A stretch of DNA of 39,963 bases from Vallitaleaceae bacterium (GCA_028277605.1 JANQFZ010000010.1:1-39963), one strand, 5' to 3'; counted from the stretch's first letter, positions 9,421-18,260 are shown. Notes: a model not told the origin generated them from the letters alone. A program made the numbers and translations.

Positions 9421-9545
9421 TATAATAAATATCCAAAATATATTAGATAAGGAGCGTGCGTTTGTTTACTATTAAAGAGCGTTAAATATGGAAAAAAGCT
9501 ATTATGTAATTTACAGTAGAACAGTTTAGTTTGTTCTATTTTTTT
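9421..9545 (+). other. Possible tiny transcription unit between MATE and the sugar operon
   Basis: This 390-base gap holds no normal gene. It has a TATAAT at 9421-9426 (no good -35 at standard spacing), an AAGGAG at 9449-9454 six bases or so before a seven-codon frame (TTG 9462, stop 9483-9485, encoding MFTIKER), and a terminator-like hairpin: TAGAACA (9517-9523) pairs with TGTTCTA (9532-9538) and is followed by seven T residues. A short RNA or leader is possible. The hairpin is the strongest part. Confidence 0.35.
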
Positions 9546-9630
9546 ATATAACAATAACAAAATATTTTAAGTAAATGCATGATATATAGGCTATTTATCT
9601 ATACATACAGGTGAGATTTATGACGAGCTA

Positions 9631-9673
9631 ACTAAACATTAAGTAAACAAACACTTGACATTTAGTAAACATT
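9631..9673 (+). promoter_or_regulatory. Phased TAAACA repeats at the sugar operon promoter
   Basis: TAAACA occurs in direct orientation at 9633, 9644 and 9666, i.e. at 11 and 22 base spacings, on one face of the helix. The last two copies are AGTAAACA and flank the -35 box. They are plausible binding sites for the downstream LacI-family repressor or a catabolite regulator. Confidence 0.4.
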
Positions 9674-9683
9674 ATTGTACACT
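9655..9683 (+). promoter_or_regulatory. Sigma-A promoter of the alpha-galactoside operon
   Basis: A perfect TTGACA (9655-9660), 17-base spacer and TACACT (9678-9683) lie about 34 bases before the binding-protein start codon. It is embedded in the TAAACA repeats. Confidence 0.75.
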
Positions 9684-9716
9684 ATTACTGTAATTTAATT
9701 TAAGGAGGATGATTTG

Positions 9717-10970
9717 ATGAAAAAATTATTGTCTTTTATGCTAGTTTTGGTCATGATGTTGGGGTTTACTGCCTGTAATAGTGGTAATAAGGCTGGGGGA
9801 AAAAAAGTAAAGTTAACCATGATGACGCATTTTCAATCTTCTGAGAATGTGACAGCTGAATTAGAAGCAGCAATAGCAGGTTTTATGAAGGAGAATTCTA
9901 ATATTGAAGTTGAATTAATACCAGGTACATCAGAATATGAACCGCTTATGAAATCTAAAATGGCATCTAATGATTTACCTGACTTATGGACGACACATGG
10001 TTGGTCGGTTTTACGTTATAGTGAGTACCTAACTGAAATAGAAAATGAGCCTTGGGTTAAGGATTTACATCCTGCTATTCGCCCTGTTATTACTAGTAAA
10101 GAAGGACATATCTATGTTTTACCTATGGACGTAGATGTTGCGGGTATCGCTTATAACAAAGAGGTGGTTGCTCAAGCAGGTGTCGATGTAACAACTATTA
10201 AAACATGGGGTCAACTCTTTGAAGCTATGGATAAAGTTAAAGCAATGGGTATTACACCTGTACATATAGGAGGAAAAGATAACTGGACAGTTGGTAATTT
10301 CTTTGACTGGGTAGCTCCTGCTATTTTCATAACAGACGAAAATAATTATAGCGGTGAGGAACTTAAGACTGGTACTTTTGATACGGATAAATGGAAAGTA
10401 GCTGCTGAACTAATGAAAACACTTAAAGACAAAGAATACATTAATGTGGATGTTTTGACTTCTACTTACCCTGATTCTGCACGTGCCTTAGGAGAAGGTC
10501 AAGCTGCCTTTGAGTTCTATGGTAATGCTGTTTTATCAGAAGCATGGACGTACAATCCAGATGCAAAACTTGGATTCTTCCCAGTGCCAGCATACTATAA
10601 AGGTGATCAACCTTCACTAATATCTGGTGAAAGAACAACCATAGGCATCTGGAAGGATACGGAACATCCAGAAGAAGCAAAAGCTCTATTAACCTATTTT
10701 GCAAAACCAGAAGTTATGAAAAAAGTTGCATCTGCTAACCGTATTCCAGCTGGTTTAGTAAATGTGGATAGCGATACAGGTAAGTTAAGTGATAGTTACG
10801 AGCAATGGAAAGACACTGAAGCATTCCCATATTTTGATAGAGAATTCCTTCCAAGTGGAATGTGGGATACGATGTGTTCTACAGGAACTGGTTTACTAGC
10901 TGATGATATGTCGGCACAAGATGCAGCAAATAAAATGCTAGAAGATTATAAAAAGCTATATACTGAATAA
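9717..10970 (+). CDS. Sugar ABC transporter binding lipoprotein
   Basis: A 417-residue family-1 extracellular solute-binding protein. A lipoprotein signal peptide (MKKLLSFMLVLVMML, then GFTAC) places the lipidated cysteine at C20, so the mature protein is anchored outside the membrane. The body has the usual features of this family: QSSENVTAELEAAIAGF near the start, LPMDVDVAGIAYNKE, and the C-terminal PEEAKALLTYF. Co-transcription with two permeases and a GH36 alpha-galactosidase points to raffinose/melibiose-type alpha-galactosides. AAGGAGG lies eight bases before the ATG at 9717; the preceding TTG codon is not needed. It is expressed from the TTGACA promoter. Confidence 0.92.
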   Translation: MKKLLSFMLVLVMMLGFTACNSGNKAGGKKVKLTMMTHFQSSENVTAELEAAIAGFMKENSNIEVELIPGTSEYEPLMKSKMASNDLPDLWTTHGWSVLRYSEYLTEIENEPWVKDLHPAIRPVITSKEGHIYVLPMDVDVAGIAYNKEVVAQAGVDVTTIKTWGQLFEAMDKVKAMGITPVHIGGKDNWTVGNFFDWVAPAIFITDENNYSGEELKTGTFDTDKWKVAAELMKTLKDKEYINVDVLTSTYPDSARALGEGQAAFEFYGNAVLSEAWTYNPDAKLGFFPVPAYYKGDQPSLISGERTTIGIWKDTEHPEEAKALLTYFAKPEVMKKVASANRIPAGLVNVDSDTGKLSDSYEQWKDTEAFPYFDREFLPSGMWDTMCSTGTGLLADDMSAQDAANKMLEDYKKLYTE

Positions 10971-11003
10971 TCTAGCATAAGAGTTATGTTTAATCTCTAT
11001 ATA

Positions 11004-11036
11004 AAAAGCCAATTGAATTCGTTTCACTTGGCTTTT
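11004..11036 (+). terminator. Hairpin between binding protein and permease genes
   Basis: AAAAGCCAA (11004-11012) pairs perfectly with TTGGCTTTT (11028-11036) around a 15-base loop. The T run is mostly inside the stem, so it is probably a partial terminator or an mRNA-stabilising hairpin that keeps the binding protein more abundant than the permeases. Confidence 0.6.
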
Positions 11037-11084
11037 ACTCTATTACTTTAAGTTGGAGTACTAATCTTTGAGGAGGCTATCATT

Positions 11085-11963
11085 ATGAAACAACTGCTAT
11101 CAAATAAAAATTCAATTAATATCATGTATTTACCAGCGTTGATTTTATTTGCAGTATTTGTTATTTATCCCTTCACCAGCGGTATTAGAATATCTTTTAC
11201 CAATTGGAATGGATTTTCCCAAAGCTTTAGTTACGTTGGATGGGATAACTTTAAATATTTGTTTACAGACAAGAATATGCTAACTTCATTTATAAATACT
11301 TTGCTATATGGTTTTGGGAGTACAATTCTTCAGCAGATGCTTGGATTATCCTATGCTTTATTGCTGAATAAGGCTTTTAGAGGAAGAACGCTTGCAAGAA
11401 TGATGATTTATCTACCTGTACTTATCGCGCCAGTTATTATGGGATATATGTACTACTTCTTTTTTCAATACAATTATGGTGCTCTTAATGACATTCTTAT
11501 GCTGTTTGGATTAGATAAACTGGACTGGCTTGCAAATGGTAATCGTGCTGTTGGTATTGTTATTGCTGTTAACACCATTCAATTTTGTGGTATATCTATG
11601 GTACTTTATTTAGCTGGGCTACAAGGCATACCAACAGCATATTATGAGGCTGCTAACATAGACGGTGCATCTAAATTTAGGCAGTTCACACATGTTACGT
11701 TACCTTTGTTAATGCCGTCTATTGTAACTAGTGTTACCATCAATTTGATTGGAGGATTAAAACTCTTTGATGTAATCAAAGCTTTAACCAACGGCGGGCC
11801 AGGTTATGCTTCTCATTCTATTTCAACCTTAATCGATTATACTTATTTTAAAAACCAAACAGCAGGGTATTCATCTGCTATGGGAATACTATTATTTATC
11901 TTCATTGTTATTGTAAGTCTAAGCTTGCAGCTATACTTTAGGAAGAAGGAGGTTGAATACTAA
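11085..11963 (+). CDS. Sugar ABC transporter permease (MalF/MsmF-like)
   Basis: A 292-residue inner-membrane permease with six membrane helices. The EAA loop that docks the ATPase is visible as EAANIDGASKFRQF followed by LPLLMPS. The N-terminal YLPALILFAVFVIYPF is typical of the MalF half of CUT1 sugar importers. GAGGAGG lies about eight bases before the ATG. Its stop overlaps the next gene's start (TAATG). No ATP-binding subunit gene occurs in the operon, as is common where a shared MsmK/UgpC-type ATPase serves several CUT1 systems. Confidence 0.93.
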   Translation: MKQLLSNKNSINIMYLPALILFAVFVIYPFTSGIRISFTNWNGFSQSFSYVGWDNFKYLFTDKNMLTSFINTLLYGFGSTILQQMLGLSYALLLNKAFRGRTLARMMIYLPVLIAPVIMGYMYYFFFQYNYGALNDILMLFGLDKLDWLANGNRAVGIVIAVNTIQFCGISMVLYLAGLQGIPTAYYEAANIDGASKFRQFTHVTLPLLMPSIVTSVTINLIGGLKLFDVIKALTNGGPGYASHSISTLIDYTYFKNQTAGYSSAMGILLFIFIVIVSLSLQLYFRKKEVEY

Positions 11964-12778
11964 TGAAAAAGAGAACTCTATGGAAAACAATTGTAGCACT
12001 TGTGATATCTATTATTCATATATTACCCTTTTATATAGCTATAACGGTTGCTTTTAAACCAAAAACAAATCTATCTTCAAGATGGCTTCTACCTAAAGTA
12101 TTAAATCTTGATAACTTTAAGATGGCTATTGAAAAAGCTCATGTATTAATGGCAATTAAAAATAGTGTTATTATTACATCTATTGCTATTGCTTGTGTCA
12201 TGTTAATTGGAGCTATGGCTGCATATCCATTAGCTAGAAATAGGACGAAGCTGAATCGGTTTATTTTAAATCTGATTTTAGCTGTTATGATGGTACCACC
12301 ATTAAGTATATTAGTACCACTAGTAAAAATGATGTCGGATATTAATGGTATAAGTACTTACTGGGGAATCATATTAGTGGTAACGACCTTTCAGCTTCCA
12401 ATGAGTATTTTCTTATATACCAATTTTATTACAACAATACCCAATAGTTTAGATGAAGCAGCTACGATTGATGGATGCAGTCGTTTTAGTATATTTTATA
12501 GAATCATTTTACCTCTGCTTAAACCAGTAACAGCTTCTGTTGTTATATTGACAGGGGTGTTTATATGGAATGATTACCAGTTCTCTTTATATTTATTACA
12601 ATCACCGAGTAAACGTGTTGTAACCTTAGCTGTATCCACATTTTTTGCTCAATCATCCACAAATCTAGGAGCTGCATCAGCAGCAGCTTTGATCGCTATA
12701 TTACCTATAGCAGCTTTATTTATCTTTTTACAAAAGTACTTTATTCGAGGTATGGTGGACAGTGCGGTTAAAGGTTAG
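11963..12778 (+). CDS. Sugar ABC transporter permease (MalG/MsmG-like)
   Basis: A 271-residue second CUT1 permease with six membrane helices. The EAA loop reads EAATIDGCSRFSIF followed by ILPLLKP, and the C-terminal FIRGMVDSAVKG is the usual MalG-family end. It pairs with the upstream MalF-like protein to form the channel. AAGAAGGAGG inside the end of the preceding gene serves as its ribosome site, and the one-base TAATG overlap indicates coupled translation. It ends 23 bases before the alpha-galactosidase gene. Confidence 0.93.
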   Translation: MKKRTLWKTIVALVISIIHILPFYIAITVAFKPKTNLSSRWLLPKVLNLDNFKMAIEKAHVLMAIKNSVIITSIAIACVMLIGAMAAYPLARNRTKLNRFILNLILAVMMVPPLSILVPLVKMMSDINGISTYWGIILVVTTFQLPMSIFLYTNFITTIPNSLDEAATIDGCSRFSIFYRIILPLLKPVTASVVILTGVFIWNDYQFSLYLLQSPSKRVVTLAVSTFFAQSSTNLGAASAAALIAILPIAALFIFLQKYFIRGMVDSAVKG

Positions 12779-12801
12779 AATACACTAATGGAGGAATAAC
12801 A

Positions 12802-15069
12802 ATGTCTATATTTATTAATGATCAAACTAAAGAATTTCATTTAACTAATGCATCTATAAGCTATATTATTCATATCCTGCGAAATGGGCAAGTTGGTCAC
12901 TTGTATTTTGGTAAAGCATTAAGACATAGGGAAAGCTTTCAGCATCTTTATAGAACCAGTAACAGAATTTTAGATGTGTACCCTATTCAATCTGATTCAT
13001 CATTTTCATTAGAACGAACAAAGCAAGAGTACCCAAGCTATGGTACATCAGATTTTAGAGAAGGAACCATAGAAATCAAACAAGAAAATGGAAGTATTAT
13101 TACTGATTTTCGATTCAAAGGCTATACATACTATAGCGGCAAACCAAAGCTTATGAACGGACAACTGCCCTCAACCTTTTGTAATAAAGAAAGTGATGCA
13201 ACCACTTTAGAGATAGAACTCGAGGATACGGTTATCGGTGCAACATTAGTTTTATCCTACACATTGTTTGAAAATGAAGCCGTCATTACTAGAAATGCTA
13301 GGATAATGAATGTTGGATCAGAAACAATAAGAATTAGCAGAGCCCTTAGCTGTTGTTTGGACTTTGATAATGATAATTTTGAAATGCTTCAATTATCGGG
13401 TGCTTGGTCTAGAGAACGACATCTAATTAAAAGAGAACTCGTTCATGGTATTCAAAGCATAAGCAGCACAAGAGGAGCTAGTAGTGCCAATCATAATCCG
13501 TTTATGGCATTAAAACGTCCAGAAACGACAGAACACTCAGGTGAAGCATACGGATTTAGTTTAGTCTATAGCGGTAATTTTTTAGGGCAGGTAGAAGTGA
13601 ATCATTATCATTTGGCAAGAGTTACCTTAGGTATTAATCCCATGCTGTTTGAATGGAAACTATCACCTAAGGAGACATTCCAGACTCCAGAAGCCATATT
13701 GGTTTATTCTGATTTAGGTCTCAATGGTATGAGTCAGACTTTTCACCATTTATTTCTAAATCATTTAATACCTAAGCCTTGGCATAAAGAATTATCTCCT
13801 GTGCTGTTAAACAGTTGGGAGGCAGCGTATTACGATTTTAATGAAGATAAGCTGTTTGAATTAGCATCAAAAGCATCAACCTTGGGTATGGATTTATTTG
13901 TGCTAGACGATGGCTGGTTCAAAAATAGAAATAGTGATCATCAGGCTTTAGGTGACTGGATAGTAGATAAGAAAAAACTTCCTAATGGATTAGGGGTTTT
14001 ATCAGATAAAATCAATCAGCTAGGAATGAAATTTGGATTGTGGATAGAGCCAGAAATGGTCAACGAAAAAAGTGATCTCTATAAGCTTCATCCAGAATGG
14101 GTTATACAGACACCTGAGCGTTCCAAAAGCTATGGAAGAAACCAATTTGTTCTCAATTATAGCAATCCAGAAGTTGTAGATACTATTTTTAAACTTTTAG
14201 ATACCCTTTTATCAGAAGCAAATATAGAGTATATTAAATGGGATATGAATCGAAATATCAGCGAGCCCTATGCACTTAATCTACCAAGTGATAGGCAGGG
14301 TGAATTTTTTCATCGGTATATTTTAGGTGTTTACAGTCTTTATCAGAGGTTAAGAGATAAATACCCTTATATTCTTTTTGAATCCTGCGCTGCTGGAGGT
14401 GGGCGATTTGACCCAGGTATGCTGTATTATGCACCGCAGGTATGGACAAGTGATGATACAGATGCCGTCGAGCGTATAAAAATACAATATGGAACCTCTT
14501 ATATTTACCCTATTAAATCACTTGGTGCACACATTACAGCTGTTCCAAATCATCAAATACTTCGTAAAACATCACTAAAGATGAGAAATGATGTGGCAAT
14601 ATTTGGAACAACAGGCTATGAACTGGATGTGACAAAGCTTAATGTAGAAGATGAGGCTACTATAAAAGAACAAATCAAGTTCTTTAAACGTTATCAGGCT
14701 TTATTACATCTAGGTGATTTCTATAGACTTATCAGTCCTTTTGAGGCACATAATAGTAATCTAGCATCTTGGATGTGTGTAAGTCAGGATAGAGGGGAAG
14801 CTATCATTGGTATTTATCAGACATTAGCTGTTGTTAATCCGGGTTTTGACAGAGTGAGACTTAGAGGATTAGATCCAGAGCTTCTTTATAGAATTAAAGG
14901 AAGTAATGAAACTTATTATGGGGATGAGCTCATGTCAATTGGACTTAGCATTGAAGGATTATACAATGGTATCTGTGAAGAAAACATGCAAAATGGAAAT
15001 GAACCTCTCTTTGGGTTTGGTGATTTTACTTCTAAGGTTGTTATATTGGAAACAGCGGATAGATTATAG
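12802..15069 (+). CDS. GH36 alpha-galactosidase
   Basis: A 755-residue glycoside hydrolase family 36 enzyme that removes terminal alpha-1,6-galactose from melibiose or raffinose-type sugars. It has an N-terminal beta-sandwich (to about 330), a (beta/alpha)8 barrel and a C-terminal beta domain. The nucleophile is D481 in KWDMNR and the acid/base is D551 in WTSDDTD, 70 residues apart as in the Geobacillus AgaA/AgaB enzymes. FESCAAGGGRFD and LDDGWF are further family motifs. No signal peptide, so it acts on sugar imported by the upstream transporter. GGAGGAATAAC precedes the ATG. It is a full-length protein for the family. Confidence 0.95.
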   Translation: MSIFINDQTKEFHLTNASISYIIHILRNGQVGHLYFGKALRHRESFQHLYRTSNRILDVYPIQSDSSFSLERTKQEYPSYGTSDFREGTIEIKQENGSIITDFRFKGYTYYSGKPKLMNGQLPSTFCNKESDATTLEIELEDTVIGATLVLSYTLFENEAVITRNARIMNVGSETIRISRALSCCLDFDNDNFEMLQLSGAWSRERHLIKRELVHGIQSISSTRGASSANHNPFMALKRPETTEHSGEAYGFSLVYSGNFLGQVEVNHYHLARVTLGINPMLFEWKLSPKETFQTPEAILVYSDLGLNGMSQTFHHLFLNHLIPKPWHKELSPVLLNSWEAAYYDFNEDKLFELASKASTLGMDLFVLDDGWFKNRNSDHQALGDWIVDKKKLPNGLGVLSDKINQLGMKFGLWIEPEMVNEKSDLYKLHPEWVIQTPERSKSYGRNQFVLNYSNPEVVDTIFKLLDTLLSEANIEYIKWDMNRNISEPYALNLPSDRQGEFFHRYILGVYSLYQRLRDKYPYILFESCAAGGGRFDPGMLYYAPQVWTSDDTDAVERIKIQYGTSYIYPIKSLGAHITAVPNHQILRKTSLKMRNDVAIFGTTGYELDVTKLNVEDEATIKEQIKFFKRYQALLHLGDFYRLISPFEAHNSNLASWMCVSQDRGEAIIGIYQTLAVVNPGFDRVRLRGLDPELLYRIKGSNETYYGDELMSIGLSIEGLYNGICEENMQNGNEPLFGFGDFTSKVVILETADRL

Positions 15070-15097
15070 CAGCTATTTTTCTAGAATAATATAAATA

Positions 15098-15126
15098 CTG
15101 ATAATATAACTTAAGTATGGTATAAT
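15098..15126 (+). promoter_or_regulatory. Promoter of the LacI-family regulator gene
   Basis: CTGATA (15098-15103), a 17-base spacer and TATAAT (15121-15126) preceded by TGG form an extended -10 promoter, so the regulator is probably transcribed on its own as well as by read-through. Confidence 0.65.
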
Positions 15127-15195
15127 AATGAATGGTCAACTCTTAAGTTAGACAAAAAATTAGGGCTTTGTTAATGGATAATAGGGGGAGAGTCA

Positions 15196-16209
15196 ATGGC
15201 AACCATAAGAGATATTGCAAAAATTGCAGAGGTTTCTCCAGCAACTGTATCAAGGGTCCTTAATTGTGATGAGTCACTTTCTGTTTCAGCTGAAACAAAA
15301 AAAAGGATCTTAGAAGTAGCAGAAGATCTCAATTATCAACGCTCAGCATTAAAAAAGAAAAAACCATCAAGAAAAAGAATTGGTCTTGTGACCATGCACA
15401 GTCTTCAGAGTGAAATAGAGGATCCTTATTTTTTATCGGTTCGAATGAGCATAGAAAGAAGATGCAAGGAAAAAGGGCTGAAGTTAATAAAAATATACAA
15501 TAATGATACAGGTAATTGGGAAAAAAAGCTGGCAGAAATTGATGGACTAATTGTTCTAGGAACCTTTAGCCGTAAAGAGATTGAACATTTTATGAGAATT
15601 AGTGAACGGCTTATTTTTGTGGATTCATCACCTTTAGAGAAGAAGTTTGATTCTGTTATAGCTGATTTTGAAAGAAACACAAAAGAAATAATTGACTATT
15701 TTATTAACCATAATCACAAGCGTATAGGATTTATTGGCGGCAAACTGTGGACGGGCTGGATGCTAGAAGAAAAGGATAGGGCATGGACGATTGACCTTAG
15801 AGAAACCGTCTTTCGTGAGTATACTAAGACGAAACAGCTTTATAACGAAAGCTATATTAGAATAGGGTATTTTAATATGGCTAGCAGTTATGAAATGATG
15901 AAGAGTATATTATCAGAATGTGATCCTTTGCCAACTGCACTTTTTATCGCCAGTGATATGATGGCAATTGGAGCGATAAAAGCTCTAACAGAAGCCAACA
16001 TAAGTATTCCAACGGACATATCTATTATTAGCTTTGATGATATTCCAACGGCACAATACATAACCCCAGCATTATCCACGGTTAAGATTCATACGGATTT
16101 TATGGGAGAAACAGCGGTTGATACTCTGATTGAGAGAATTGAAACGAATAGACCATTACCTAAAAAAATTATTATTCCTTCAGAGCTTATAATCAGACAG
16201 AGCAGCTAA
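15196..16209 (+). CDS. LacI/GalR-family transcription regulator
   Basis: A 337-residue DNA-binding repressor. The N-terminal helix-turn-helix reads ATIRDIAKIAEVSPATVSRV, with the hinge helix around residues 48-60, followed by a periplasmic-binding-protein-like sensor domain with VDSSPLEKKFDSVIADF and a C-terminal SFDDIPTAQYITPALSTV that is characteristic of the galactose-repressor group. It lies directly after the alpha-galactosidase gene and likely controls that operon in response to an alpha-galactoside; the phased TAAACA repeats at 9631-9673 are a candidate operator. AGGGGGAG lies before the ATG. Confidence 0.93.
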   Translation: MATIRDIAKIAEVSPATVSRVLNCDESLSVSAETKKRILEVAEDLNYQRSALKKKKPSRKRIGLVTMHSLQSEIEDPYFLSVRMSIERRCKEKGLKLIKIYNNDTGNWEKKLAEIDGLIVLGTFSRKEIEHFMRISERLIFVDSSPLEKKFDSVIADFERNTKEIIDYFINHNHKRIGFIGGKLWTGWMLEEKDRAWTIDLRETVFREYTKTKQLYNESYIRIGYFNMASSYEMMKSILSECDPLPTALFIASDMMAIGAIKALTEANISIPTDISIISFDDIPTAQYITPALSTVKIHTDFMGETAVDTLIERIETNRPLPKKIIIPSELIIRQSS

Positions 16210-16280
16210 ACCAAAGCATTGAATTAAGATATGAATTATTATTTTTTATTAATAAATAAAAGGTATATTAAATTGCTAAG

Positions 16281-16315
16281 CGATCAAGGTGAAGATTATG
16301 CACTCTTGATCGTTT
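16281..16315 (+). terminator. Intrinsic terminator after the LacI-family gene
   Basis: CGATCAAG (16281-16288) pairs with CTTGATCG (16305-16312), extended inward by GTG/CAC with one bulge, and followed by a short TTT run. The tail is weak for a strong terminator. Confidence 0.65.
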
Positions 16316-16341
16316 ATCATAGGAAACTCAAAAACTTCATA

Positions 16342-16370
16342 TTGCAATATCATAAACATACACGTATAAT
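16342..16370 (+). promoter_or_regulatory. Promoter of the antiporter operon
   Basis: TTGCAA (16342-16347), a 17-base spacer and a perfect TATAAT (16365-16370) lie about 49 bases before the first antiporter gene. Confidence 0.65.
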
Positions 16371-16418
16371 GTAGTTATAAATTTTAGGGTATTTATCTAT
16401 ATGTTTTGGGGGTTATCT

Positions 16419-16910
16419 ATGAAAAAAAGCTATTTGATACAGGGATTTATCTTACTACTTTTAGTTTGGTGTATCTTAAATGAAAGTTTTTCAGTAGGAG
16501 TCATGATAAAAGGAACGGTTTTTTCTTTTATTACTTTGTTTATTACAAAGCATACGATTCCAGTGGTTCATCCACCTTTTAAGTTTAGTTCCATTTTATA
16601 TCTTCTCATTTATTTCATTAAGCTTATCCTGCACATTTATCAATCAGCTATGCAAGCCATCCTATGTATTATTAGAAATCACCATACGATACGGCGGATT
16701 GATTATGAGTGTACAATAAAAAATGACCATCTTATATGTCTACTAGCCAATTCAATTACCTTAACACCAGGTACTATTACCATTTATAAACAAAAAAATA
16801 TGTTAACAGTGCTACATCTCGGAAATCAACATGAAACCCATCAAAGTATTATGGATGATATCTATAAGACCTTTGAGAAGCTTTTAATACGGAGTGAAAA
16901 ATCATGTTAA
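16419..16910 (+). CDS. Na+/H+ antiporter subunit E (MnhE/MrpE; MbhA-like)
   Basis: A 163-residue member of the MnhE family: two N-terminal hydrophobic helices, a third around residues 60-85, then a soluble C-terminal part containing LANSITLTPGTITI, the family hallmark. It is an accessory subunit of the multisubunit Mrp-type cation/proton antiporter in the membrane. The ATG at 16419 is chosen because GGGGG lies six bases before it and the family starts here; an in-frame ATG at 16401 is possible. It overlaps the next gene by seven bases. Confidence 0.9.
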   Translation: MKKSYLIQGFILLLLVWCILNESFSVGVMIKGTVFSFITLFITKHTIPVVHPPFKFSSILYLLIYFIKLILHIYQSAMQAILCIIRNHHTIRRIDYECTIKNDHLICLLANSITLTPGTITIYKQKNMLTVLHLGNQHETHQSIMDDIYKTFEKLLIRSEKSC

Positions 16911-17158
16911 CGATTCTGTTTTATATTCTTTCAGTATTAACGCTCTTTAGCTTTGGGCGGATTGTTTTGGGACCAACGCTATGGGACCGATTGTTAGGAT
17001 TCAACTTATTTTCATCAAAAATCATTTTACTGATAATTTTATATGCACATATTAAGCATTTATCCTATCTTTTAGATATTGCTATTGTCTACACATTATT
17101 AGGATTTACCAGCATTACATTTATATCTAGATTTGTTGGAAGGAAGGGTGATATATAG
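16904..17158 (+). CDS. Na+/H+ antiporter subunit F (MnhF/MrpF; MbhB-like)
   Basis: An 84-residue protein with three membrane helices. RIVLGPTLWDRLLGFNLFSSK is close to the family core (GP, DR and the following Asn/Leu). A normal length for MrpF. It overlaps the preceding gene by seven bases and is followed immediately by subunit G, so the genes are translationally coupled. GGAGTG precedes the ATG. Confidence 0.9.
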   Translation: MLTILFYILSVLTLFSFGRIVLGPTLWDRLLGFNLFSSKIILLIILYAHIKHLSYLLDIAIVYTLLGFTSITFISRFVGRKGDI

Positions 17159-17461
17159 ATGCATATTATTGGTAATGGTTTAGTTATTCTAGGTTTAATA
17201 CTAATTTTTATTGGTCTTATGGGATTATATCGTTTTAAGCAATTTTACCAACGATTATTAATTGCTTCAATTATTGATACAGCAGGATTTATTAGTGTCG
17301 CTGTAGGTATCATAATCAATTCAGGTTTTTCCTCCTTTAGTTTTAAGATTCTACTTATTCTCTTACTTATGCTTTCTTTAAACCCTATTGCTAGTCATAT
17401 TATTGCTAAAGGTGCTTATGGAAGTGGTTACAAAATTGAGGAGGAGGATACCAAACCATGA
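17159..17461 (+). CDS. Na+/H+ antiporter subunit G (MnhG/MrpG; MbhC-like)
   Basis: A 100-residue protein with three membrane helices, with the family pattern GLMGLYRFKQFYQRL near residues 20-35 and the LNPIASHIIAKGAY end (the family has NPVAAHAIARAA-like). The start follows the previous stop directly, and AAGGAAGGGTG provides the ribosome site. The last four bases overlap the next gene. Confidence 0.9.
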   Translation: MHIIGNGLVILGLILIFIGLMGLYRFKQFYQRLLIASIIDTAGFISVAVGIIINSGFSSFSFKILLILLLMLSLNPIASHIIAKGAYGSGYKIEEEDTKP

Positions 17462-18006
17462 CATTTTTTTTATTACTATTGATGGTTTTCGCTGTTTTAT
17501 CTTTATTAACGGATAAGCTAATAACAGCTTTTGTGTATCTGAGCGTTTTTTCATTATTATGCTCTATCTGCTATCTTCTTTACCAAGCTCCTGATGTTGC
17601 TATAGCAGAAGCGGTTATTGGAAGTACTATTGCTACAGTGCTTTATCTAGTTGCTCTAAAAAAATATAAAATTTTTAGAGTTTACTATACAAGTAAAGTA
17701 AAGTATATAAAGAAATTTTCATGGATGGCAGATGAACGCTCAAGACTAGAGGCAGCACTTCAAAAATTTGCAAAAGAAAAAGAGTTAGAAGTAGATATGA
17801 TTTTTACAACAGATACACTAGAGCAGATACAATTACACTATTCGTATGATTTGATTATTGAAAGCGAGGATGAAACCATTAGGATTAATGGGGAAAAATC
17901 TAATTACCATTATGATGAAATTATAGAGTATCTTAATAAAAACTTTAAAACCATAAAAAGTGTCCGCTATGCATGTCTGACATCAAGTGAGGGTGATGGA
18001 ACATGA
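17458..18006 (+). CDS. MbhD-like antiporter subunit (DUF4040) with soluble tail
   Basis: A 182-residue protein. Residues 1-85 form three membrane helices with LYQAPDVAIAEAVIGS, the signature of the DUF4040 segment found in the C-terminal part of MrpA and as separate MbhD subunit of archaeal hydrogenases. Residues about 90-182 are soluble and unlike classical MrpA: a charged helix, then an alternating alpha/beta region. This extra domain resembles a small periplasmic-binding or ACT-like fold in pattern only; I do not assign it. Its start overlaps subunit G (ATGA) and its end overlaps the next gene. Confidence 0.85.
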   Translation: MTFFLLLLMVFAVLSLLTDKLITAFVYLSVFSLLCSICYLLYQAPDVAIAEAVIGSTIATVLYLVALKKYKIFRVYYTSKVKYIKKFSWMADERSRLEAALQKFAKEKELEVDMIFTTDTLEQIQLHYSYDLIIESEDETIRINGEKSNYHYDEIIEYLNKNFKTIKSVRYACLTSSEGDGT

Positions 18007-18260
18007 TGAAAAAGATTCTGATAGCCTTATTCTTATTGATGTTATTGATGGGTATCCTATATCTTAAAGAAGAAACGGCAGACCAGCCAAGGGTTTCTAA
18101 GTATATTCTAGAGAATTATGAAAAGGATACAGGAGCAGGTAACGCTGTAACAGCTGTTTATCTTTACTATAGAGTTTATGATACTTTATTTGAGGCTTTG
18201 CTCTTATTAATTAGTATTATTGGTATTATCTATTTTTCAAGACATGAAGGGGATTATTAA
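18003..18260 (+). CDS. MbhE-like antiporter subunit
   Basis: An 85-residue protein with an N-terminal membrane helix, a soluble part, and a C-terminal helix. The stretch GAGNAVTAVYLYYRVYDTLFEA matches, in short pieces, the conserved region in the C-terminal domain of MrpA and in MbhE (usually NAVTAVLxDxRGYDTLGE). The Arg-Gly of the consensus is replaced by Arg-Val. Together with the preceding gene it represents the MrpA C-terminal region split into two polypeptides, as in archaeal Mbh complexes. Confidence 0.85.
   Translation: MMKKILIALFLLMLLMGILYLKEETADQPRVSKYILENYEKDTGAGNAVTAVYLYYRVYDTLFEALLLLISIIGIIYFSRHEGDY

Noticed and set aside
12802..15069. The 62-codon frame at the end of the alpha-galactosidase gene (14906-15094)
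   Set aside because: It is an overlapping shadow frame inside a clear GH36 gene without its own ribosome site.
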